From the NCBI RefSeq assembly GCF_021390675.1, contig NZ_JAJEJV010000004.1, positions 3,596,001-3,660,000 on the forward strand: 64,000 nt of DNA. Direction: 5' to 3'. A program made the position numbers and the translations under genes. Origin of the DNA: Dyella sp. 2HG41-7. GTDB taxonomy: Bacteria; Pseudomonadota; Gammaproteobacteria; Xanthomonadales; Rhodanobacteraceae. Positions 52,956 through 61,680 of the stretch are shown one piece after another (the first letter of the stretch is position 1; each line of letters starts with the position of its first letter). The notes beneath the pieces were generated by a model. It worked only from the letters and a program-made list of their open reading frames with translations. It had not been told where the DNA came from and searched no databases.

Positions 52956-53549
52956 ATGAAAAAGACGCTGTTTGCTATTGCCCTCGCTGCTGCGGGTTTT
53001 GCCGCAGTCCCCGCTGCATTCGCGCAGAGCACCCCCGCTCAAACGGCGCAGCAAGGCTGGTACGTCGGCGCTGAAGCCGGCTACGGCCAGATCAACAAAG
53101 GTCCCTACAATTCCAACGGCGACGCCATTGGCGGCGTCAAGGGCGGCTATCGCTTTGCCGTAGGCCAGGCCACCTCGATCGGCGTGGAAGCCGGTTACCA
53201 GTACCTCGGCCGCGTCGATGCGCGTTACTCGAGTGATTCCTCGCTTCGTTCGAAGCTGTACGGCCCGACGCTCGGCGCCAACCTGCGCTACAACTTCACG
53301 CCCGAGTGGTACGGCGAAGTCCGTGGCGGCGCGTTCTATGCGCAAGGCCAAGGTCTCACCGATAACTTCAACGGGAGCTATCAACGCTTCGATCGCACGC
53401 GTTACTACGCAGGTGTCGGCGTCGGTTACAACCTCACGCAGAACTGGAGCGTGGGCGTGAACTACAACTACTACGACGGCTCCAACCGCAACCACGGTGT
53501 ACAGCTGGACACCAATGCGGTGACGGCTTCCGTCGAATATCGCTTCTAA
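52956..53549 (+). CDS. OmpX/OmpA-type outer-membrane beta-barrel protein
   Basis: A 197-residue precursor with AAGGAG before the ATG. The signal peptide (MKKTLFAIALAAAGFAAVPA) ends AFA-QS. The mature part alternates amphipathic strands: GWYVGAEAGYGQ, GVKGGYRFAVGQ, GVEAGYQYLG, LGANLRYNFTPEWYGEVRGGAFYA, GVGVGYNLTQNWSVGVNYNYY, and ends TASVEYRF with the C-terminal Phe of barrel proteins. Likely an eight-stranded barrel; specific role unknown. Confidence 0.88.
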   Translation: MKKTLFAIALAAAGFAAVPAAFAQSTPAQTAQQGWYVGAEAGYGQINKGPYNSNGDAIGGVKGGYRFAVGQATSIGVEAGYQYLGRVDARYSSDSSLRSKLYGPTLGANLRYNFTPEWYGEVRGGAFYAQGQGLTDNFNGSYQRFDRTRYYAGVGVGYNLTQNWSVGVNYNYYDGSNRNHGVQLDTNAVTASVEYRF

Positions 53550-53588
53550 TAAAAATTTCCATCGCAATCTGCAATGACGTTGTAATGA

Positions 53589-53617
53589 ACGGGCGCCTTG
53601 ATGGCGCCCGTTTTTTT
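53589..53617 (+). terminator. Terminator of the beta-barrel gene
   Basis: Stem CGGGCGCC/GGCGCCCG with loop TTGAT, followed by seven T. It ends 10 bp before the end of the autotransporter remnant on the other strand. Confidence 0.88.
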
Positions 53618-53626
53618 GTACGCGAT

Positions 53627-54185
53627 TTACCAGCTGTAACGCACTCCCGCCGCTCCACGTACACCATCGCGCTTGCCGCCGTCGTTGTGACCGATGGCGA
53701 ATTCATAGTCGGCGTTGAGATAGAACGAGAGGTTGTCGCGTATCTTTGTCGTGACGCCGCCGCCGGCCTCCAGTCGTTCGCCACCTGCCAACAGTGCGAC
53801 ATTCGTCCCGCCGAAGTTAGTGCGTGATCGCGCACGCCAATCGTCCCAAAGATTGACACGCGCATACGGTTGCCACACGTGGTGATCGTCGGTTTCCAGC
53901 GTCCACTTACCGCGCACGCCGATCCGTCCGCTGGTCATGTCAGAACTGCCAAGACCTACTTCGCCTTCGCCGTCGTTGCGTTGATCGAATGCTGTGTGTT
54001 GCCACACGATCTGACCTTGCGGTTCCAGTACGAAGTTGCTGCCCAATTGCGGCAGGTTGAAGGGATACCGTCAGCAAGCAAGCTACGCGTCGCACCTTCG
54101 ATTTGCCGCGACAACGCGCCAACTCCGATACGACAACCCACGCCTGCAACGCGCCACTCCAGACAACCTGATACACCCTGTTCAT
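53627..54185 (-). pseudogene. Autotransporter remnant: extended signal peptide joined to barrel end
   Basis: From the ATG at 54185, with GGGGG upstream, the frame reads MNRVYQVVWSGALQAWVVVS followed by ELARCRGKSK, the extended signal peptide region (ESPR) of type V autotransporters. After about 35-40 residues the frame is lost near 54066-54075. A different frame then encodes YPFNLPQLGSNFVLEPQGQI through to GAAGVRYSW, the last part of an autotransporter beta domain ending in the usual aromatic residue. The passenger and most of the barrel (usually several hundred residues or more) are missing, and an in-frame TGA lies just before the barrel part. A deletion with frameshift is the simplest reading; the product cannot be functional as an autotransporter. 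Confidence 0.85.
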
Positions 54186-54432
54186 GACTGCCCCCAATGG
54201 ATAAACCGACGGGACTGCTAAGACATGAAGAGAACCAGATCAGGACATCAGTGCCGTGTTATGCAAAAGCACGACAAACACAAGCACTATTTGGCGCGGA
54301 CACTACTCTAAAAAACGATCAAAATCTGTCGGCGAAACACATAAATAAAACCGACTGATATTTAGACGGCTATATCGAAAAGTCACTCGTTATAACCTCG
54401 AAAATACAGCGCAAGGGAAGCGAATAGATAAT
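54186..54432. other. A/T-rich intergenic stretch without a gene
   Basis: About 250 bp, visibly lower in GC than its surroundings, with no supported ORF on either strand. It would contain the old promoter of the autotransporter remnant. No repeat or RNA gene is recognised. Confidence 0.6.
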
Positions 54433-54461
54433 AAAAAAGGGCGCCGCGAAGGCGCCCTTTT
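54433..54461 (-). terminator. fba terminator
   Basis: Stem GGGCGCC/GGCGCCC with a five-base loop; the six A at 54433-54438 are the U run on the minus transcript. It lies 27 bp beyond the fba stop. Confidence 0.85.
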
Positions 54462-54487
54462 CTTACTGCAAAAAAGCCTGAAACCGA

Positions 54488-55492
54488 TCAGCCTTTCCAC
54501 TGACCCAACGCAGCGAGACCGTTGTCTTTCGCACGTGCGTGCACCACTTTCTGCGCATCGACGTAGTTGGCTTTCATATCCTTCGCCCACAACTTCAACG
54601 CCGCTTGCTGCATGGCGCGACCGTAGGAGAACGACAGCGGCCACGGATGCGGGCCCATGCGATTCATCGCATTGAGATGCGCGGTGGATTGCTCGTCGGT
54701 CTGACCGCCCGAAAGGAACACGATGCCCGGCAGCGTTGCGGGTACGGTGGTCTTGAGCACGCGCACGGTGGCTTCGGCGACTTCTTCGACGCTGGCTTGT
54801 TCGTCGGCATCTTTACCCGGAATGACCATGCTCACTTTGAGGATAGTGCCTTCCAGCAGCACGTTCTGCTCGTACAGCGCATTGAACAAGCTGCGCAGCA
54901 CGGCTTCGTGCACTTCGTAGCTCACTTCGATGCTGTGGTCGCCGTCCATGATCACTTCCGGTTCCACCATCGGCACCAGACCGGCTTCCTGACACAGCGC
55001 GGCGTAACGGGCGAGTGCATGGCAGTTGGCTTCGATCGCGGTGGAGCTGGGGTTGTCTTCGCTGATGTTGATCACCGCGCGCCACTTGGCGAACTGCGCG
55101 CCGAGCTTCACGTATTCGGCGAGGCGTTCGCGCAGACCGTCGAGGCCTTCGGTGATCACGTCGCCCGGGAAACCGGCGAGCGGCACGGTGCCCTTGTCGA
55201 CTTTAATGCCGGGAATGATGCCGTTCTTCTTCATGATCTGGGTGAAGGGAACGCCGTCTTTGGTCGATTGACGGATGGTTTCGTCGTACAGAATCGCGCC
55301 GGAGATGTGCTCGGAGAGGTTCGGCGCGGTCAGCAGCAGTTCGCGGTAGGCCCGGCGATTCTCTTCCGTGTTCTCGATGCCGACCGATTCGAAACGCTTC
55401 TTGATGGTGTTGGTCGACTCATCGATGGCGATGATGCCCTTGCCGGGCGCGACCATCGCCAATGCGACGCTCTCGAGATCTTCAATGCTCAT
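54488..55492 (-). CDS. fba: Fructose-bisphosphate aldolase, class I
   Basis: Splits fructose 1,6-bisphosphate or forms it in gluconeogenesis. The start at 55492 (MSIEDLESVALAMVAPGKGI) has GGAG upstream; 334 residues. It is the metal-free class I, animal-like type: GIIAIDESTNTIKKRF, LYDETIRQSTKDGVPF, GIKVDKGTVPLAGFPGD, MVEPEVIMDGDH with catalytic Glu, GTILKVSMVIPGKD with the Schiff-base Lys, and GIVFLSGGQTDEQST. Xanthomonads use this class. Confidence 0.97.
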   Translation of the reverse strand: MSIEDLESVALAMVAPGKGIIAIDESTNTIKKRFESVGIENTEENRRAYRELLLTAPNLSEHISGAILYDETIRQSTKDGVPFTQIMKKNGIIPGIKVDKGTVPLAGFPGDVITEGLDGLRERLAEYVKLGAQFAKWRAVINISEDNPSSTAIEANCHALARYAALCQEAGLVPMVEPEVIMDGDHSIEVSYEVHEAVLRSLFNALYEQNVLLEGTILKVSMVIPGKDADEQASVEEVAEATVRVLKTTVPATLPGIVFLSGGQTDEQSTAHLNAMNRMGPHPWPLSFSYGRAMQQAALKLWAKDMKANYVDAQKVVHARAKDNGLAALGQWKG

Positions 55493-55637
55493 GGGACGAC
55501 TCCATAAAACTTTGGCGGCGTTGGGCCGCAAGGATGGGAGGCCACCCGGGTGGGCGGACAAGCTGGAAAGCGCGCGATTATAGCCCCATCCGGCGAAAGA
55601 CGCCGTTTGGCCGGTCGGTCAGGCCTGTAAACGGGCC

Positions 55638-56081
55638 TCAGCTCTGGGCGTAGCCCGGCAGCTTGCAGGGCGCCATGACCTGTGCCTGCTGCGCCGGGTC
55701 GTCGGGGGCGTTGAAGGGCACGATGTAATACGTGGACACCGGCGCGTGGTACTTGTTGTTGAGCGCCGGGCCGTAGCGGAAGTTGGAGACGGCGCTCACC
55801 GCCGGCTTGGCCAGATCGCTGGGCGGAAACACCTTGACGGCCTGAACGTTCATGGGAACGCCGTCGTTGCCGATGGTGTAAGTCACCGCCACGCATCCGG
55901 GCTTATAGATATTCACGCCGCTATTGGGCACATCCACCGAGACATCGCGGTTGAGCAAGACCCAATCGTTGGAAAGCTGCTCGGGCGCGACCTTGCGCAC
56001 CTGTTGCGCCATGGCCGGCGCGGCGGCCGCCAGTACGGTGGCGACAAGCAGGATGTGGCCGAAACGAGTCGTCGTGCGCAT
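55638..56081 (-). CDS. Exported TonB C-terminal-domain-like protein
   Basis: A 147-residue precursor from ATG 56081, with GGAGA upstream. The signal peptide is MRTTTRFGHILLVATVLAAA-type ending AMA-QQ. The mature part resembles TonB C-terminal domains without the transmembrane/Pro-rich part: GVNIYKPGCVAVTYTIGNDG, then AVSNFRYGPALNN and YYIVPFNAP. It has two Cys. As it lacks an inner-membrane anchor it is unlikely to transduce energy by itself. Lies between pyk and fba on the same strand. Confidence 0.75.
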   Translation of the reverse strand: MRTTTRFGHILLVATVLAAAAPAMAQQVRKVAPEQLSNDWVLLNRDVSVDVPNSGVNIYKPGCVAVTYTIGNDGVPMNVQAVKVFPPSDLAKPAVSAVSNFRYGPALNNKYHAPVSTYYIVPFNAPDDPAQQAQVMAPCKLPGYAQS

Positions 56082-56206
56082 GGCATCTCTCCGAAGTGGG
56101 CGGGTGGGGACTGGCATTTAGTCTAGCCAACCTGCAGTCGCTAGGGGCTGCAGGCCTTCGATGCCATTTAATTAGCGCCGCGAACGGAACGTCACGGGCG
56201 ATCTGC

Positions 56207-57679
56207 TCAGAGATCCCGCAGGCTTTCCACCATGCCATCGGCGCCCACCGACAGCAATTTCACGGTGTTGGTGCCGCCGCCACGACCGATATGGTCGCCG
56301 TGCGTCAGCACCACGCGATCGCCTTCGGCGAGCTTGCCCATCACGAACAACTGACGCACCGCTTCGCGCGCCGACACCGCCGGATTGAGCGTGTCGTGCG
56401 TAAACGCCACCGGATGCACGTCGCACAGCATCAGCATGCGACGGCGCGCATCGGCGAACGGCGAGAGCGCGTAGATCGGCACCGCGTTGCGATAACGCGA
56501 CAGCCACTGCGCGGTCGCTCCGGATTCGGTCAACGCGACAATGGCGCGCACGCCCACTTCGTTCGACATGACCATCGCAGCCAGGGCGATAGCCTGATCG
56601 GTGCGGTCCAAGCGGTGTCCGCCTTTGACGAAATCTTCTTTCGGCTCGAACTGGCTTTCGGCGCCGAGACAAATACGGCGCATGGCGGCCACGGCTTTGT
56701 CCGGATGCGCGCCCGCGGCGGTTTCTTCCGAAAGCATCACCGCATCGGTGCCGTCGATCACGGCGTTGGCCACGTCGAGCACTTCGGCGCGCGTGGGGAT
56801 CGGCGAGCGCACCATCGATTGCAACATTTGCGTTGCGGTGATCACTGCGCGATTGCGCTGCACCGTCTCGCGAATGATCTTCTTCTGCAGACCCGGCAGT
56901 TCGGCATCGCCGATTTCCACGCCGAGATCGCCGCGCGCCACCATCACTACGTCGGAGGCGTCGATGATTTCGCCGAGCACTGGAATCGCATCCGCGCGTT
57001 CGATCTTCGCCACCAGCGATGCGTTGCCGCCGGCTTCTTTAAGTAAGCGCCGCGCCTGCTCCATGTCAGCTGCGGAACGCACGAACGACACGGCGAGAAA
57101 ATCCGCACCGATCTCGGCCGCGAGTTTGATATCCGCCTTGTCTTTATCGGACAACGCATTGACCGACAAACCGCCGCCCTGGCGATTCAATCCTTTGCGA
57201 TCCGACAGACGACCGCCGATCAACACTTTGCACCGCACTTCGGTGCCGACGACATCGAGCACGGTCAGCGCGACCAGACCGTCGTCCAGCAACAACACGT
57301 CGCCGGCTTTCACGTCTTGCGGCAGACCCAGATAGCTCACGCCCACGCGGGTGTTGTCGCCGGGTGGCGCATCGTTGCGGCAGTCGAGCACGAAGGAATC
57401 GCCTTCGCGCAATTCGATCGGTCCGTTGGCGAAACGCTCGACGCGGATCTTCGGCCCTTGCAGGTCGGCAAGCACGCCGACTTCGCGGCCTACTTTCTCG
57501 GCAGCCTTGCGCACAGCAGCGGCGCGGGCGCGGTGATCGTCGGGCTGTCCGTGGGAGAGATTGAGACGTACGACGTCGACGCCTTCGGTGATGATGCGTT
57601 CGAGCATGCCCGGTGCGTCGGTGGCAGGCCCTAAGGTGGCGACGATCTTGGTGCGGCGAGCGGGAGTTTCGGTAGTCAT
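56207..57679 (-). CDS. pyk: Pyruvate kinase
   Basis: Converts phosphoenolpyruvate and ADP to pyruvate and ATP. The ATG at 57679 (MTTETPARRTKIVATLGPAT) gives 490 residues; upstream in-frame codons are not family sequence. Motifs: GVDVVRLNLSHG, DLQGPKIRVERF, SVNALSDKDKADIKLAAE, MVARGDLGVEIG, ITATQMLQSMVRSPIPTRAEV-style block with the catalytic Lys region at SLVAKIERADAI, and DAVMLSEETAAG. The 280 bp before it hold no supported gene. Confidence 0.96.
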   Translation of the reverse strand: MTTETPARRTKIVATLGPATDAPGMLERIITEGVDVVRLNLSHGQPDDHRARAAAVRKAAEKVGREVGVLADLQGPKIRVERFANGPIELREGDSFVLDCRNDAPPGDNTRVGVSYLGLPQDVKAGDVLLLDDGLVALTVLDVVGTEVRCKVLIGGRLSDRKGLNRQGGGLSVNALSDKDKADIKLAAEIGADFLAVSFVRSAADMEQARRLLKEAGGNASLVAKIERADAIPVLGEIIDASDVVMVARGDLGVEIGDAELPGLQKKIIRETVQRNRAVITATQMLQSMVRSPIPTRAEVLDVANAVIDGTDAVMLSEETAAGAHPDKAVAAMRRICLGAESQFEPKEDFVKGGHRLDRTDQAIALAAMVMSNEVGVRAIVALTESGATAQWLSRYRNAVPIYALSPFADARRRMLMLCDVHPVAFTHDTLNPAVSAREAVRQLFVMGKLAEGDRVVLTHGDHIGRGGGTNTVKLLSVGADGMVESLRDL

Positions 57680-57958
57680 GTTCACGTTTTCACAGTAGTC
57701 CGTGGAGCCTAACAGAACTGAATGCGGACTCGGCAACATCTCGTCATGCAATCGTATGCAAGATCGTGATGTCGCCATGTGACAAGGTTTGCATCGCGAT
57801 TGGACGGATAGACGTAAATCGGGCTCTTTGGTCTGCGCGACCTTTTTTAGACGTTTAAATAACCTGCAACGCGCACGCGCCGTCGATCGGCGCGACATCC
57901 AATACTGTCGCGCATGGTCCGTCCTATGGTTGACTGCGGCCGCTGCGCCACGCAGAGA

Positions 57959-58771
57959 TCATCCGTTTTGCAACGCGATATTCAACACTTCGGCCAAGCG
58001 CCTGCCGGCTTCGCGCAGGCGGCTGTCCGCCACGGGCAGTTCCGCGTCGATGTATGCCTGATCGATCTTGTGACCGGCGGGGTAAATATCGCGAGTGATC
58101 TGGCAGGATTCTTCCGCCCACTGCGCCGCCGGTTGGTCCAAGGGCGCGATGGTCGGCGGCAGCGGCGCAATGCCTTCGGCATCCAACCGCTTCGCATACG
58201 CTTTCCAATCCAGGCCGCGCGTGCCGAGCAGGCCCGAATCCCACACGCGATGCAGGTTCATGCCCTGCCCCTGGAATTGCACCTGGTACGTGTTGCCGCC
58301 GGCGTCATCGCGATAACCCGCATGCAGCGGCTGGTGAATGTCGCCGACAAAATGCACTACGAACTTGAGCGCTTGCAGTCGTGCGGCGTCTGGCTGGGTC
58401 CGGTCGCTCAAGATGGCGATGTAGTGCGGAATAGCTTCGACCACGCACTCGCCGTTCTTGCAATCGCGCGGCGGCACGTAGTGGCAGGAATCGCTGCGAA
58501 TATCGACGTAGTGCAGCGGGCGTGTTTGCTTCCACAAATCTTGCTGCGTAGGATCGTTGCGAATCGCGTCCGGCCAGCTGGCGATATCAGCCAGCGATGC
58601 GGTGTGATCGAGCGCCAGCAGATGCTTCACTTCCGCTTCCGCCGCAGGACTCAAATGCCGCTGCGCCAATTCGGCGACGACGCTGTGACCCAACGGTCCC
58701 CATGCATAAGCAGACGGAGCGATAGCCAACGCAGTGAACAGGGTGGCGGCGAGACGGCGTGCTTTGAGCAT
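57959..58771 (-). CDS. S1/P1-type nuclease
   Basis: Zinc-dependent secreted nuclease for single-stranded nucleic acids, with 3'-nucleotidase activity in relatives. From ATG 58771 the precursor has 270 residues; the signal peptide ends SAYA so that the mature N terminus is WGPLGH, whose Trp and His are Zn ligands in the family. Further ligands: Asp in ASWPD, His in TRPLHYVDI, FVVHFVGDIHQPLHAG (His, Asp, His) and GGNTYQVQFQGQGMNLHRVWD (read in parts). In relatives this supports phosphate or nucleotide scavenging. Confidence 0.93.
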   Translation of the reverse strand: MLKARRLAATLFTALAIAPSAYAWGPLGHSVVAELAQRHLSPAAEAEVKHLLALDHTASLADIASWPDAIRNDPTQQDLWKQTRPLHYVDIRSDSCHYVPPRDCKNGECVVEAIPHYIAILSDRTQPDAARLQALKFVVHFVGDIHQPLHAGYRDDAGGNTYQVQFQGQGMNLHRVWDSGLLGTRGLDWKAYAKRLDAEGIAPLPPTIAPLDQPAAQWAEESCQITRDIYPAGHKIDQAYIDAELPVADSRLREAGRRLAEVLNIALQNG

Positions 58772-58823
58772 GATCAAACACCTGAGCGTGAAGCCTGCGA
58801 TCATGCCATACGCCTTATGACAA

Positions 58824-59288
58824 TCAGGCGCCGCGGGTATGCACCACTGCGCCCGTGGCGTCGCGCACGCTGACGTCGACGACGATGCCCTCCCGCACGC
58901 TCTCGGTCACGATGCAAAAATCTTCGAACTGCAGCAGCGCGCGGTCGGCGTGATCCAGCGCAGGCACCGCGTCGGCCAGCTGCACATCCACCTTGATGTG
59001 CGTGACGCGCCAGCGGCCATGTTCGTTGCGCGCAAGGGTCGCCAGCGCCTTGGTGGCGAGCTTGCCTGGCGCGTTTTTGTACTTGCGCAAGGCGAACAAC
59101 AGACTGGCGGATAAGCAATTGGCCACCGACGCCACTAGCAAGCGCGCCGGATTAGGTCCCGTATCGCCGCCGAGCGGCGAGGCTTCGTCGGTGGTGATGT
59201 CCGGCATCGCGGTGCCGTCGAAACGCACCCGGAACTCATAGTCGCCGGTCTGCTCCAGGCTCAGCTCGATCTGCTGCTCGTCGCTCAT
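58824..59288 (-). CDS. OsmC-family protein
   Basis: A 154-residue OsmC/Ohr-fold protein. Family peroxidases use two cysteines; here VASVANCLSASLLFAL carries the first and LQFEDFCIVTESVREG the second, so peroxidase activity is possible. GGDTGPNPARLL is also typical. Subfamily (OsmC, Ohr or YhfA-like) is not clear. It is divergent from gap. Confidence 0.85.
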   Translation of the reverse strand: MSDEQQIELSLEQTGDYEFRVRFDGTAMPDITTDEASPLGGDTGPNPARLLVASVANCLSASLLFALRKYKNAPGKLATKALATLARNEHGRWRVTHIKVDVQLADAVPALDHADRALLQFEDFCIVTESVREGIVVDVSVRDATGAVVHTRGA

Positions 59289-59457
59289 GACGCATCTTCA
59301 TGTGGGATGGCCTCGCCATCATGCACGATTTACCCGGTCCGAACGCCTCCGCCGCCCCGGGGTGAGGGAGGCGGTCGATTCGGGCTAAAATGCGGGTTTC
59401 GGCGGCCTTATGGGCCGCCGCTTCGCTGCCCCATCATCCTTTGGAGGACGCTGTCTC

Positions 59458-60471
59458 ATGGCCATCAAGGTCGCCATCAATGGTTACGGTCGTATCGGCC
59501 GCAATACGCTGCGTGCGCTGTACGAAGCTCATCGCACGAACGAAATCCAGATCGTCGCGGTCAACGACCTCGGCAACGCCGAGACCAACGCGCACCTGAC
59601 GCAGTACGACACGGCCCACGGCAGATTCCCCGGCGAAGTGTCGGTGGATGGCGGCGAGCTCGTCGTCAACGGCGACCGCATCAAGGTCTTCGCCGAGCGC
59701 GATCCGTCCAAGCTGCCCTGGGGCGAGCTGGGCGTCGACGTGGTGCTGGAATGCACGGGCCTGTTCACCTCCAAGGCCAAGGCTGGCGCGCATCTGGCGG
59801 CCGGCGCCAAGAAGGTGATCATTTCCGCTCCCGGCGACAAAGACGTGGACGGCACCTTCGTTTATGGCGTGAACCACGACACGATCACCGCCAAGCATCA
59901 GGTAATCTCCAACGCGTCCTGCACCACCAACTGCCTGGCGCCGATCGCCAAAGTGCTGCACGAAAAGATCGGCATCGTGCACGGCCTGATGACCACCATC
60001 CACGCCTACACCAACGACCAAGTGCTGACGGACGTCTACCACTCCGACCTGCGCCGCGCCCGTTCGGCCACGCATTCGCAGATCCCGACCAAGACCGGCG
60101 CCGCCGCCGCGGTAGGCCTGGTGCTGCCGGAACTCAACGGCAAGCTCGACGGTTTCGCGATGCGCGTGCCGACCATCAACGTGTCGGTGGTGGATCTTTC
60201 GTTCGTGGCAGCGCGCAACACCACGAAGGAAGAAATTGACGCCGCCATCCACGACGCCGCGAACGGCGCGCTGAAGGGCATCCTGGGCGTGAACAGCAAG
60301 CCGCTGGTGTCGATCGACTTCAACCACAACTCGCATTCGTCCATCTACGACTCCACGCAGACCCGCGTGATGGGTGGCACGTTGGTGAAGGTGCTGAGCT
60401 GGTACGACAACGAGTGGGGTTTCTCCAACCGCATGTTGGATATGACCAAGGCGTTGATGGCGGCGAAGTAG
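59458..60471 (+). CDS. gap: Glyceraldehyde-3-phosphate dehydrogenase
   Basis: NAD-dependent glycolytic enzyme. GGAGG precedes the ATG at 59458; 337 residues. It begins [20 protein letters not shown] (NAD-binding) and has the catalytic [12 protein letters not shown], the phosphate-binding [12 protein letters not shown], the region [13 protein letters not shown] and the C-terminal [12 protein letters not shown]. It stands alone: the phosphoglycerate kinase gene that often follows gap is not here. A terminator follows. Confidence 0.98.
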   Translation: MAIKVAINGYGRIGRNTLRALYEAHRTNEIQIVAVNDLGNAETNAHLTQYDTAHGRFPGEVSVDGGELVVNGDRIKVFAERDPSKLPWGELGVDVVLECTGLFTSKAKAGAHLAAGAKKVIISAPGDKDVDGTFVYGVNHDTITAKHQVISNASCTTNCLAPIAKVLHEKIGIVHGLMTTIHAYTNDQVLTDVYHSDLRRARSATHSQIPTKTGAAAAVGLVLPELNGKLDGFAMRVPTINVSVVDLSFVAARNTTKEEIDAAIHDAANGALKGILGVNSKPLVSIDFNHNSHSSIYDSTQTRVMGGTLVKVLSWYDNEWGFSNRMLDMTKALMAAK

Positions 60472-60490
60472 TTCTTCGCTATCGCATTCG

Positions 60491-60522
60491 AAAAAAAAGC
60501 CGGGCTTTGCCCGGCTTTTTTT
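60491..60522. terminator. gap terminator
   Basis: Eight A, stem GCCGGGC/GCCCGGC with loop TTT, seven T. Confidence 0.9.
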
Positions 60523-60571
60523 GTGCCAGCGTCCACTTGCCGCAGAACTCGCCAACCGCGCGGGTATTATC

Positions 60572-60988
60572 ATGGTGGTCATGCAAGACCCTACGTTCAA
60601 TGAAACACAGATCGCTCAACTGGTCGATTGCTTCTACGAAAAAGTTCGTATCGACCCGCTGCTCGGCCCGGTATTCAACGCCGCCGTGCACGACTGGGAC
60701 GAGCACAAGCGCACGCTTACGTCTTTCTGGTCGTCGGTGGCGTTGCGCACGGCGAGTTATCGCGGCAATCCGATGGCGATGCATCGCGGGCAGCCGATCC
60801 GTGTCGAACATTTCGCACGCTGGTTGGCGCTGTGGCGCGAAACCACGCCCGAAGTGCTGGACGAAGCAGGCACCGCCCAGATGATCGAATACGCCGAACG
60901 CATCGGACGCAGTCTGCGACTGGGGCTTGGTTTGCCGGAACAGATGGAAAAGCGAGGGCTTGGCATTCCCATCGTCAGCAAAAGTTGA
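60572..60988 (+). CDS. Group III truncated haemoglobin
   Basis: A 138-residue globin from ATG 60572 (60581 is an alternative). It fits group III: YEKVRIDPLLGPVFNAAVHDW near the N terminus, LTSFWSSVALRTASYRGNPM, HRGQPIRVEHFARWLALW with the proximal His, and EYAERIGRSLRLGL. Members bind oxygen or NO; the physiological role here is unknown. A terminator shared with tpx follows. Confidence 0.88.
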   Translation: MVVMQDPTFNETQIAQLVDCFYEKVRIDPLLGPVFNAAVHDWDEHKRTLTSFWSSVALRTASYRGNPMAMHRGQPIRVEHFARWLALWRETTPEVLDEAGTAQMIEYAERIGRSLRLGLGLPEQMEKRGLGIPIVSKS

Positions 60989-61014
60989 TTCGGTGATCGC
61001 TGGAACGACGACGC

Positions 61015-61043
61015 AAAAAAAACCGGGAATGCCCGGCTTTTTT
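61015..61043. terminator. Bidirectional terminator between haemoglobin gene and tpx
   Basis: Eight A, stem CCGGG/CCCGG with loop AATG, then CTTTTTT. Confidence 0.85.
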
Positions 61044-61067
61044 CTTGGAAATTTCTGAAACCAGCGA

Positions 61068-61568
61068 TTACTTCAACGCAGCAAGCGCCGCATCGTAATT
61101 CGGCTCGTTGGCGATTTCGCCGACCAGCTCCGTATGCAGCACTTTATCGTGTTCGTCCAACACCACCACGGCGCGCGCAGCCAGACCAGCCAACGGGCCA
61201 GACGCCAGCGCCACACCGTAATGCTCGAGAAAGTCGTGTCCGCGCATGGTCGACAGCATCACTACGTTGCTCAGACCTTCCGCGCCGCAGAAGCGCGCCT
61301 GCGCGAACGGCAGATCGGCCGAAATGCACAAGACCACCGCGTTATCGAGCTTGCTGGCCGATTCGTTGAAATGACGTACCGACGTCGCGCACGTCGGCGT
61401 GTCGATGCTCGGAAAAATATTCAACACTTTGCGCTTGCCGCTGAAGCTGGACAGCGCGACATCGGACAGATCTTTGGCGACGAGGCTAAAAGCCGGCGCT
61501 TTCTCGCCCACGGCAAGCAGGTGACCGTCGACCTTTACCGGATTGCCCTTCAAAGTGACTTGCGACAT
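61068..61568 (-). CDS. tpx: Thiol peroxidase
   Basis: Periplasmic or cytosolic peroxiredoxin reducing H2O2 and alkyl peroxides with thioredoxin. The 166-residue protein has [17 protein letters not shown] with the peroxidatic Cys (about residue 60), the resolving Cys in [13 protein letters not shown] (about residue 94) and [16 protein letters not shown]. Typical 2-Cys Tpx length. No signal peptide. Confidence 0.97.
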   Translation of the reverse strand: MSQVTLKGNPVKVDGHLLAVGEKAPAFSLVAKDLSDVALSSFSGKRKVLNIFPSIDTPTCATSVRHFNESASKLDNAVVLCISADLPFAQARFCGAEGLSNVVMLSTMRGHDFLEHYGVALASGPLAGLAARAVVVLDEHDKVLHTELVGEIANEPNYDAALAALK

Positions 61569-61680
61569 GGGGAACTCCTGACGTCTGTGAGAGAACGATC
61601 AGGTCACGATAGCGCCGATGCTTCGGCGCGTCACCTGTTTCATCGCTGAGCATGGCATCCCGCCAGCCCGGGATGACGAT

